Made by a program: the position numbers and the translations under genes. Below the pieces are notes generated by a model. The model was not told the DNA's origin. It searched no databases and was given only the letters and a program-made list of their open reading frames with translations. From NCBI GenBank assembly GCA_002311645.1, contig DBYW01000003.1, positions 100,814-164,813 on the forward strand: DNA of 64,000 nt. The letters run 5' to 3'. Shown piece after piece: positions 18,403 to 24,024 of this stretch. The DNA is from Bacteroidales bacterium UBA1176. Lineage in GTDB: Bacteria; Bacteroidota; Bacteroidia; Bacteroidales; WCHB1-69. The stretch's first letter is position 1. Every line of letters starts with the position of its first letter.

Positions 18403-18420
18403 ACTACGGTATTATGGATA

Positions 18421-18462
18421 CATGCCGCGAAGATAGTAAATATTTTATATCTTCGCGCCATG
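18421..18462. promoter_or_regulatory. Back-to-back pair of start modules (imperfect palindrome)
   Basis: CATGCCGCGAAGATA (18421-18435) and TATCTTCGCGCCATG (18448-18462) are inverted copies with one mismatch, separated by 12 AT-only or nearly AT-only bases. Each arm looks like a -7 element joined to an ATG. The leftward ATG gives MYP then stop; the rightward ATG gives a 14-residue frame that ends inside a GTTGTCGTC repeat. Confidence 0.55.
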
Positions 18463-18480
18463 AATACTATGTTGTCCCAA

Positions 18481-18508
18481 GTTGTTCCTATTGTCGTCAA
18501 AAAATAAG
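18481..18508 (+). repeat. GTTGTCGTC repeat, copy 2
   Basis: It contains GTTGTTCCTATTGTCGTC followed by AAAAAATAAG, 8 bp before the start of the 18516 gene. Copy 6 at 21469 shares the tail CGTCAAAAAATAAGATAAAG. Confidence 0.6.
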
Positions 18509-18515
18509 ATAAAGA

Positions 18516-18819
18516 ATGAATGCCGTAATAAATGTTTCCATCATCTTGGCTGTCGTTATTATGCAATTAGACAATCTATTTGTGTGTTATAAAGTAACGG
18601 ATTTGATACAAAACGAAAATCCAGATTTATATAAACACTATAAAGGCCCATATAGCTTGTTCAAGAAAAAACGTCTTGTACTAAATTCCATCTGGTTTAC
18701 AAAAAGAGACCGTGAGAAACTCTCATCCAAAACTTTTTTCGCGACAACGCATAGACTATATAGGTTCTGCTTTTGCCGTTGTTTTATGGATTATATTTAT
18801 TTTAGTGATTAATTTTTAA
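18516..18819 (+). pseudogene. Small two-helix membrane protein with a frameshift in a T-run
   Basis: The reading frame opens MNAVINVSIILAVVIMQLDN with one N-terminal transmembrane helix, then a charged loop (NPDLYKHYKGPYSLFKKKRL). After a run of six T (18737-18742) the frame gives an implausible Cys/Tyr-rich end. With one T fewer it continues as RQRIDYIGSAFAVVLWIIFI and stops at 18819, which restores a second transmembrane helix. So the gene carries a +1 frameshift, real or from sequencing. Family unknown. Confidence 0.6.
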
Positions 18820-18844
18820 TTCAAGGTTCGAAACCTAATGGATA

Positions 18845-19081
18845 ATGAGCAAAAAGCGGAACAAGAGCGTCAAGCCGAAACCACTAAGGAAGAAGTCATA
18901 CGCACAGAGACATCCTCAGGCAAAAAAAGGATTGCCTCCAGTAAAGATAGAGGGAGATGACGTGCCAAAGATTATTATGATAATCATTTTGATTATCTTC
19001 ATAGTTGCCTTGCTGGTTTACTTGATTCAGGGAGGACAACCGGGTTACGACTGGTATCCAAACAGACATCGTTACAGATAA
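18845..19081 (+). CDS. Small basic single-pass membrane protein
   Basis: This 78-residue protein has a very basic N-terminus (KKRNKSVKPKPLRKKSYAQR), one transmembrane helix (KIIMIIILIIFIVALLVYLI) and a short C-terminal tail rich in Tyr/Arg. It follows the frameshifted membrane-protein gene by 25 bp on the same strand and could form an operon with it. No family is recognised. Confidence 0.55.
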   Translation: MSKKRNKSVKPKPLRKKSYAQRHPQAKKGLPPVKIEGDDVPKIIMIIILIIFIVALLVYLIQGGQPGYDWYPNRHRYR

Positions 19082-19089
19082 ACAGATAA

Positions 19090-19150
19090 GTTGTTCCCGT
19101 TATTATCAAAAGGCAACGGAAAGGTGTTTTTGACGACAACGGTGGACAAC
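19090..19150. repeat. GTTGTCGTC repeat, copies 3 and 4, facing each other
   Basis: Plus-strand copy at 19090-19111 (GTTGTTCCCGTTATTATC then AAAA) and minus-strand copy at 19127-19150 (GTTGTCCACCGTTGTCGTC then AAAA). They form an inverted pair between two convergent genes. Confidence 0.55.
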
Positions 19151-19193
19151 GCAGGACAACAATCTAACCCACTAGTTGACTGATTGTATTGTC

Positions 19194-19655
19194 TTATTGC
19201 TCACAGAACTTATCGAATCGCCTTCTGATTATTTTGATGACATCCCAAAAATAACCCAAAGCCTCCTCCATGTTTTGTTGATTGCTCTTGTACATTTCAC
19301 AGAATCTTGCTTTTTCCACAGGATGACTTGGCCAATAATCGTATTTGTTGTCATCCTTAATTTGCAGCAAAGCCTCAACTAAATCGCCTTTGTAGTATTC
19401 TGTTTCAATGAAAAAATCCCTTTCCAAAATTTCCAACGCCATTGGCACCAGATAGGGGAGCCCACATTCTTGGCCAATCAAAAAACAAATATCCTCAGGA
19501 GAGAGATCCTTAAGCGGTTTTTGGGTGAGTTTGTAACAGCGATAGGCAGTCATACCGTCATCTTCTACGGTGATTGTCTCGCCTTTCCAATCCCATCCTT
19601 CCAACTGGCAGATACTTCTCATATAATTCTTGTTCAAACTTTTAGGCTTCTTCAT
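19194..19655 (-). CDS. Contact-dependent growth inhibition immunity protein (CdiI_2-like), orphan
   Basis: This 153-residue soluble protein matches the CDI immunity family that carries a central KPLxDLxxEDIxxLIGQxxGLPYLVPxALxxLxxD block. Here it reads LTQKPLKDLSPEDICFLIGQ, then ECGLPYLVPMALEILERD, then YYKGDLVEALLQI. Such proteins bind and neutralise a cognate secreted toxin. No matching toxin gene is adjacent, so this is an orphan immunity gene, a typical component of polymorphic-toxin arrays. It has its own TATTTTTG element 30 bp upstream. Confidence 0.75.
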   Translation of the reverse strand: MKKPKSLNKNYMRSICQLEGWDWKGETITVEDDGMTAYRCYKLTQKPLKDLSPEDICFLIGQECGLPYLVPMALEILERDFFIETEYYKGDLVEALLQIKDDNKYDYWPSHPVEKARFCEMYKSNQQNMEEALGYFWDVIKIIRRRFDKFCEQ

Positions 19656-19684
19656 AGCAGAATTTGATTTTCCTTTTGACTTTG

Positions 19685-19692
19685 CAAAAATA
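19685..19692 (-). promoter_or_regulatory. -7 element of the CdiI-like gene
   Basis: The complement reads TATTTTTG, 30 bp upstream of the start codon at 19655. Confidence 0.55.
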
Positions 19693-19721
19693 GCAAATAA
19701 TCAATTGGACAAAAGGGGATA

Positions 19722-19750
19722 AGTTGCCCCCGTTGTCGTCCAAAAATAAG
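19722..19750 (+). repeat. GTTGTCGTC repeat, copy 5
   Basis: It contains AGTTGCCCCCGTTGTCGTCC followed by AAAAATAAG, between the CdiI-like gene and the DUF3791/DUF3990 operon. Confidence 0.6.
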
Positions 19751-19778
19751 ATATACGAGGGGAGGGAACAAAAAAACG

Positions 19779-20012
19779 TCACATTCCAAGTTGTGGATTG
19801 TTCTCTTGGAATATCTCAGCATAAAGCGCAACCGGCCCTTCGTGCCAGAGTTTGGTTTCTTCAACCTCCAGTTTGCGGTATAAATCCGAATTGTATATGC
19901 GGCGAACGGCCTCTACCACATCTGCGCCGGTGTCCTCCGACAGCATTTCGGCCAGCCAGCTCACTTTGGAAGGCAGCAACAGGTATAAATTGTCTTGGGT
20001 GATATTGGTCAT
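19779..20012 (-). CDS. Small third protein of the DUF3791-DUF3990 operon
   Basis: This 77-residue protein (MTNITQDNLYLLLPSKVSWL) is predicted to be helical. A segment WLAEMLSEDTGADVVEAVRRIYNSDLYRKLEVEETKLW is reminiscent of the short regulatory or antitoxin proteins found with DUF3990 genes. Its start overlaps the stop of the DUF3990 gene by 4 bp (ATGA), so translation is coupled. An antitoxin or accessory role is inferred from context only. Confidence 0.65.
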   Translation of the reverse strand: MTNITQDNLYLLLPSKVSWLAEMLSEDTGADVVEAVRRIYNSDLYRKLEVEETKLWHEGPVALYAEIFQENNPQLGM

Positions 20013-20494
20013 AATAATATCTCTGTAGCTTTGATGAACGATATGGCTTCCAATGCCTTGGGCGTGTGGAAAAGGTATTGGTCCACCAACTTATAGGTCT
20101 TCAGCTCTGCAATGAGATTCTGTTTGCTGAGCAGACCGCCCTCATAAAGTGCAAACGCGGCATAAACCTTGTCGTTGGCCACGGGGCCGTAAACAACGTC
20201 GTAGTCGTGGGTAAAGCCTCTTTCGGTGCGGTTTTTCATCACAAAGTCGAGCCATTCTTCAGTCGGCGATTCGAAGAACAGGCAATTCAGGTGATCCAGC
20301 AATTTTGTGTTCAATGCATACTCGTTCACGTATCCTTTGTCTGCCAAGGCCTCCCTCATACGACGGCGCACCCACTCTTCCGCCTGCTCGAATGAGGTGG
20401 TAGCATAAAACCCTGCCCCGTAATCCAAGGTGCGGTTCGGCTCCCTGATTTCCGGTGCCGTAATTCGTTCCAAACTCCCGTGATAGAGTATCAT
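20009..20494 (-). CDS. DUF3990 protein, ADP-ribosyltransferase-fold candidate toxin
   Basis: This 161-residue protein shows the DUF3990 hallmark pattern: LYHGS (3-7), LDYGAGFYATTSFEQAEEW (23-41) and DYDVVYGPVANDKVYAAF (about 98-115). This family is related to the ADP-ribosyltransferase fold, where the YHGS histidine and the GFYATT tyrosine would correspond to the NAD-binding H and Y. It sits between two small genes with 4-bp overlaps on both sides, a tight three-gene toxin-antitoxin-like layout. The modified target is unknown. Confidence 0.78.
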   Translation of the reverse strand: MILYHGSLERITAPEIREPNRTLDYGAGFYATTSFEQAEEWVRRRMREALADKGYVNEYALNTKLLDHLNCLFFESPTEEWLDFVMKNRTERGFTHDYDVVYGPVANDKVYAAFALYEGGLLSKQNLIAELKTYKLVDQYLFHTPKALEAISFIKATEILL

Positions 20495-20715
20495 AACGCC
20501 TGATTTTGTCTTATGTGAATGAATTCGTCAATATCCTCCAATATCCACTGGTGGCTTTGTGTGTGAAGAATCTCATAGTTTTCCGCCAAATAATCTAGCA
20601 CACCGTATCGGTCAAGCAGTGCCACCGCCTCGCCACCCTTCAGCTGTTTGGCGTGCTTGTACTGTTCCACACAAAACGACACAAAATACGATATGTCCCG
20701 CTGTTTTTTCTCCAT
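20491..20715 (-). CDS. DUF3791-like small protein, first gene of the DUF3990 operon
   Basis: This 74-residue protein (YFVSFCVEQYKHAKQLKGGEAVALLDRYGVLDYLAENYEILHTQSHQWILEDI region) matches DUF3791, which is regularly encoded directly before DUF3990. It is helical and has no membrane segment. A TATCTTTG element lies 42 bp upstream. A likely role is antitoxin or regulator of the operon. Confidence 0.72.
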   Translation of the reverse strand: MEKKQRDISYFVSFCVEQYKHAKQLKGGEAVALLDRYGVLDYLAENYEILHTQSHQWILEDIDEFIHIRQNQAL

Positions 20716-20756
20716 TTCTTTATACTCCTTTGAGAAGTCGAAAAATTTTCATTCGG

Positions 20757-20764
20757 CAAAGATA
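20757..20764 (-). promoter_or_regulatory. -7 element of the DUF3791-DUF3990 operon
   Basis: The complement reads TATCTTTG. It lies 12 bp from the rightward start module at 20777, so the two promoters are divergent and close. Confidence 0.6.
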
Positions 20765-20776
20765 CAAAATAATTGC

Positions 20777-20791
20777 TATCTTCGCGGCATG
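20777..20791 (+). promoter_or_regulatory. Start module (promoter-like box joined to ATG), copy 5
   Basis: It reads TATCTTCGCGGCATG; the ATG at 20789 is the start of the lipoprotein gene. Confidence 0.6.
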
Positions 20792-21457
20792 AAAATTATG
20801 AGAGTTTGTATATTCATAGCATTTGCAACAATGTTATTCTCTTGCAACAACAGGTTGCCAATCCCCGATACTCCACTTTCGGAAATCTATGTTATGGACG
20901 ATTCTCTTTCCGAGTCTTTGCACCAACATTGCAGCTTATGGCTCAATTCGTGGGAAGAAGAACTGAAAACAGACAGTTTTACCCTCGTTCGTAGTGATAC
21001 ATTACCTTTGTCCACCGATTGGGGAAAATTTGACGTTTCGGACAAATGTTTCTCTGATTATCAGGACAAGATATATTACTCGCCAAATGGCTCTTACGCC
21101 TTAGATTTGTATTCGTATAATCTCACTTTAAACAAGAAGGGTGCTAAAATATATGCGGTATTGGATGCGGACATCCAAATATATGTCATAGACATTGCCC
21201 ATCATCAAAGACTTCCTATTCTCTTTCTCGGACCCTCAGCAAGTATTGACGATGGCTATTGGCTCTCAGACAGCAGCGTGGTTCTTGTAGGATGGGAAAG
21301 GTGTGTTGATTGCCCCGAAGAAGCATACAGACCATACGTGTGCAAAATAAATGTGTTCACCGGTGAGACCGCCGAATACCAGTATTATGCGGCTTTTCCT
21401 CACTATAACAAGGATTTTTTGAAACAAAAGTTTCCCGCAATCATTTTTGATTTTTAA
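20789..21457 (+). CDS. Lipoprotein of unknown function
   Basis: This 222-residue protein begins with a lipoprotein signal (MKIMRVCIFIAFATMLFSCN; cysteine at position 19 in LFSC). The mature part is rich in aromatic and acidic residues with alternating strands such as YWLSDSSVVLVGW, suggesting a beta-propeller or beta-sandwich fragment, but I recognise no family. It is probably anchored in an envelope membrane. The start codon is fixed by the start module that ends on it. It is followed by a GTTGTCGTC repeat and the OmpA-like gene. Confidence 0.7.
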   Translation: MKIMRVCIFIAFATMLFSCNNRLPIPDTPLSEIYVMDDSLSESLHQHCSLWLNSWEEELKTDSFTLVRSDTLPLSTDWGKFDVSDKCFSDYQDKIYYSPNGSYALDLYSYNLTLNKKGAKIYAVLDADIQIYVIDIAHHQRLPILFLGPSASIDDGYWLSDSSVVLVGWERCVDCPEEAYRPYVCKINVFTGETAEYQYYAAFPHYNKDFLKQKFPAIIFDF

Positions 21458-21468
21458 AACAAACTCCA

Positions 21469-21500
21469 AGCTGTCCCCGTTTCGTCAAAAAATAAGATAA
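21469..21500 (+). repeat. GTTGTCGTC repeat, copy 6
   Basis: It contains AGCTGTCCCCGTTTCGTC followed by AAAAAATAAGATAA, 12 bp after the lipoprotein stop codon and just before the OmpA-like gene. Confidence 0.6.
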
Positions 21501-21508
21501 AGTAATGT

Positions 21509-22063
21509 ATGAGCAGGAGCCAAAACAATAATATTTTCGTGTGGATCGGATTGTGTATCTTGTTGATATTGCCAAATATAGCAAGGACACAATCGGTTAA
21601 AGAATCTTTTCAAGACGATACCATACCCGTAGTCAAAACCGTTCACGAGTTAATGAATTCTGACTCTAAGAAATTAATGCTCAGAACAAACAATATTTGT
21701 TTTCAGTTTGTTACTCTGCATTTGGACACCTTCGACTATCAGAATCGTGCTCTTTTGGATTCGATTGCGGACTACTTGTTGTCACATAATGACGTGAAAT
21801 CCGTTGAAGTTGACATTCACCTGTCGCTTAGGGAATGGTATGAAGAATATTCCGTAAGCAAGCTGTTGTATATGTACGAAGAGATTATTGCCTATTTGGT
21901 GAATAAAGGCGTGGACACATCCTATATTACAGGAAGGCAATGCTATGATTACTACCCCATAGTCGATTGCAACAAATTGTCAGGTGAAGAAGCGCGAAAC
22001 TGCTTCGACAATGATGACTTCAGACTGAACCGGAGGGTGGAATTTATTATAACCAAACGATAG
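21509..22063 (+). CDS. OmpA-like secreted protein sharing its signal peptide with the 16.8 kb gene
   Basis: This 184-residue protein starts with the same signal peptide as the 440-residue protein (MSRSQNNNIFVWIGLCILLI). The mature part is a single OmpA C-terminal-like domain: VTLHLDTFDYQNRALLDSIA, EEIIAYLVNKGVDTSYITG and the closing NDDFRLNRRVEFIITKR. The last motif includes the NRRVEF that OmpA domains use to bind peptidoglycan. It therefore probably attaches to the cell wall. Beyond the signal peptide the two proteins differ, so this is a shared leader with swapped bodies. Confidence 0.78.
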   Translation: MSRSQNNNIFVWIGLCILLILPNIARTQSVKESFQDDTIPVVKTVHELMNSDSKKLMLRTNNICFQFVTLHLDTFDYQNRALLDSIADYLLSHNDVKSVEVDIHLSLREWYEEYSVSKLLYMYEEIIAYLVNKGVDTSYITGRQCYDYYPIVDCNKLSGEEARNCFDNDDFRLNRRVEFIITKR

Positions 22064-22065
22064 AT

Positions 22066-22090
22066 TGTTATCCCCGTTGTCGTCCAAAAA
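22066..22090 (+). repeat. GTTGTCGTC repeat, copy 7
   Basis: It contains GTTATCCCCGTTGTCGTCC followed by AAAAA, directly after the OmpA-like stop codon and 33 bp before another start module. Confidence 0.6.
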
Positions 22091-22122
22091 ACATACCTTG
22101 TCTTTCCGAGCCGAAAAATTCC

Positions 22123-22137
22123 TATCTTCGCGGCATG
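22123..22137 (+). promoter_or_regulatory. Start module (promoter-like box joined to ATG), copy 6
   Basis: It reads TATCTTCGCGGCATG. The ATG at 22135 opens a 23-residue frame with no visible function that runs into TCACATTTTCGG-type boxes. Confidence 0.5.
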
Positions 22138-22206
22138 CTTCCTCAACACCCCCGCCGAGTTTCCGAAAATGTGATTTTTTCTTACATTTGCAGCCTGAAA
22201 ATGTGA

Positions 22207-22380
22207 TTATGGAATGCGTATATTTCTGAAATAGAGATTGATGGGTATATTTACGATTGGTATGGGATTCCTGATCAAAAGGTGGCTGAAAAGCTCGCAA
22301 CGGGGAAAACGATAATGTTTGGTTATCTGTTTATGAGATCAGCAAATGGGAGTATCATTAAAACATCACTAAAGAATTAA
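22207..22380 (+). pseudogene. Degraded gene fragment lacking a start
   Basis: A 57-codon open stretch with no start codon encodes SEIEIDGYIYDWYGIPDQKV and KLATGKTIMFGYLFMRSANG, then stops at 22380. Composition looks coding, but the frame is closed upstream by TGA. It is preceded by TACATTTG (22183-22190) and ATGTGA, as if the 5' part of a gene had been lost. Family unknown. Confidence 0.35.
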
Positions 22381-22389
22381 AAGAAGAAT

Positions 22390-22665
22390 ATGGCCAAAAA
22401 ACAGAATAGTCGTGTCTTATTAATCGTTGGAATAGTCCTTTGTGTCTGTTTTCTCATAGTTTCCATTCTCATTTTGGTGAGTAATGTTTTATCGTATTCT
22501 TTTGATGTCCACCAACAACCCACACGTGAATGGGTGAGTATCAGTGTCTATGGACAACAACTAAAGTGGGATATGCATTACAACGAAATCGCTATTTTGT
22601 TTGTCGCTGTCACATTGATCATTGAGGTCATACTGCTACTAAAATGTCCGAAAAAACACAAATAA
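22390..22665 (+). CDS. Small two-helix membrane protein
   Basis: This 91-residue protein has two hydrophobic helices (VLLIVGIVLCVCFLIVSILI and NEIAILFVAVTLIIEVILLL) separated by a ~35-residue polar loop, and ends in a Lys/His tail. No family is recognised. It is the first of three membrane-protein genes on this strand and could be immunity-like or an orphan. Confidence 0.6.
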   Translation: MAKKQNSRVLLIVGIVLCVCFLIVSILILVSNVLSYSFDVHQQPTREWVSISVYGQQLKWDMHYNEIAILFVAVTLIIEVILLLKCPKKHK

Positions 22666-22699
22666 CCGGTCACCTCCATACATATTCTATGATAAATCC

Positions 22700-22807
22700 T
22701 ATTTTTGCACTATGATTCGCACCGTCACATACCCGCCAAAATCCTCCCGTTCTGACTTGGCGGAATATAATGTACTAAAAGACTGCGAAAGAAATATGAA
22801 CAACTGA
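22700..22807 (+). pseudogene. Truncated RHS head module
   Basis: TATTTTTG (22700-22707) followed by ATG at 22712 opens a 31-residue frame starting MIRTVTYPPKSS, the same head as the two RHS modules (MNRTATYPPKST and MIHTATYP). The GGYRYFFNG core never follows; the frame diverges to unrelated sequence and stops. It is a third head copy cut off from its core. Confidence 0.55.
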
Positions 22808-22824
22808 AAAGCGTATTAAAGAAA

Positions 22825-23166
22825 ATGCAGAAAAGGATTAATAATAGGACTCTTCACAGAGTGTTAAATGTAGTACTCGTTGTTTTAATCGTGTTGTTTC
22901 TAATAGAATTCAATGCGTATTTGAGTTTATTGGTAACTGAAAAATACGAGGTTGAGAGCAATATCCGGTCTTGTCCTGAATTGTATGCCAAAGAGAAGCA
23001 GATAATCCATCAGAAGCAGAATGTTAGATTATTGGTTATGGGCATATCCGCCTTTTTGGGGATAATAACCTATGTTATCAAGTCGTTCGTTAAAAATAAA
23101 GAGTTAGAACAAACATCCTGTAGTAAAAATGCCAAGGCGGTCAACGATGCACTTAATGAAAAATAG
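22825..23166 (+). CDS. Two-helix membrane protein
   Basis: This 113-residue protein has two hydrophobic segments (VLNVVLVVLIVLFLIEFNAY and LLVMGISAFLGIITYVIKSF) flanking a charged external loop with one cysteine. The C-terminus is Lys-rich. The next gene starts inside its end (ATG at 23156), implying coupled translation. Family unknown. Confidence 0.6.
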   Translation: MQKRINNRTLHRVLNVVLVVLIVLFLIEFNAYLSLLVTEKYEVESNIRSCPELYAKEKQIIHQKQNVRLLVMGISAFLGIITYVIKSFVKNKELEQTSCSKNAKAVNDALNEK

Positions 23167-23674
23167 AATATTATCATCTGCACTATATTGCTCCATTGTC
23201 ATTTTGCTTAATTTGGCAATCAATGTTGTTTGTATAAGCATCATTCATGCCACAAATAACCAATGCCTCGTCTATTTGAAAGATGTTTTTTCAAGTCACG
23301 GAACAGGGTATAAAGAGATTTTTACCGGAATTATATTGCTGGTCGCAGTTTTGGGGTTCTGTTCGTTTTTCAGAAATCCGCATAAAGTAACTATGATTAT
23401 TAACACAGCATATTTTCTGATAAGCATCGTTTTCATTTTTTCGTTTACTGAGGCTAACGATATTTTTGCTTTGGACGCCCTTTACGATATCAACACTGAT
23501 TTATCTGTGCTAATATTGATACTGTGCCGACTGATTAATTCTGAAACTATGAAAATTCTTTATTATATAGTGTTTGTGGGTGGTTTTTATTTGTATTTTA
23601 CTGTAATTAATTGTCTTTCCAAAATGATAACAAAGAAATTTTTTGGGAATCATATACTTGATGGCACAAATTAA
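23156..23674 (+). CDS. Four-helix membrane protein ending in a dispersed repeat
   Basis: This 172-residue protein has about four hydrophobic helices (YCSIVILLNLAINVVCISII, FTGIILLVAVLGFCSFF, TAYFLISIVFIFSF and ILYYIVFVGGFYLYFTVINC). The final residues FFGNHILDGTN and the stop codon are provided by the dispersed repeat at 23637-23709, so the original C-terminus may have been replaced. It overlaps the preceding gene by 11 bp. Family unknown. Confidence 0.6.
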   Translation: MKNRILSSALYCSIVILLNLAINVVCISIIHATNNQCLVYLKDVFSSHGTGYKEIFTGIILLVAVLGFCSFFRNPHKVTMIINTAYFLISIVFIFSFTEANDIFALDALYDINTDLSVLILILCRLINSETMKILYYIVFVGGFYLYFTVINCLSKMITKKFFGNHILDGTN

Positions 23675-23709
23675 GGCATCTAACAACTTGTCTCCCTTTC
23701 GCACCGAGA
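23651..23709 (+). repeat. Copy 4 of the dispersed TGATGGCACAAA-type repeat
   Basis: It reads CATATACTTGATGGCACAAA, then TTAAGGC and, about 20 bp on, TTGTCTCCCTTTCGCACCGAG. It has the same block order as the left-border copies and marks the right edge of the toxin/immunity segment. A GC-rich, gene-free tail follows (to about 23835). Confidence 0.6.
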
Positions 23710-23914
23710 CGGCGCTGTGCTTCGGGGCAAGAGACTCCTGCGGTGCGATGGGTATCCGCCGCGCATCCTGTCACCACACTGCGTATGGTGTTAACTGCAC
23801 TCCGTGCGTGCCGCCTCTCCGAGGCTGTATATGTCTCCGGTTATAAATCGCACCTCGCAAATCGTAAATCAGTGTCCCGCATTATAGGATAAAAGAAGGC
23901 AACCGTTTTTTTTA

Positions 23915-23922
23915 TATCTTTG
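23915..23922 (+). promoter_or_regulatory. -7 element of the queC remnant
   Basis: TATCTTTG, about 100 bp upstream of the queC start. The leader contains a 7-bp hairpin (23976-23982 with 23993-23999) inside a 9-codon frame; no T-run follows it, so it is not a terminator. Confidence 0.5.
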
Positions 23923-24024
23923 CCGCCCCAAATTTCAGTGTACTTGATAACCACTTTAAAAACAAGAAATAATGAAACGGATATTTCTTATAATCCGTTA
24001 AAAATCAAAGATATATAATCTGTT

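Noticed and set aside
15000..23700. CRISPR array
   Set aside because: The repeats are irregularly spaced, occur on both strands and lie at gene ends; no cas gene is present.
23923..24024. Possible preQ1 riboswitch before queC
   Set aside because: The leader holds only a 7-bp hairpin with no preQ1 aptamer pattern that I recognise and no terminator or sequester stem.
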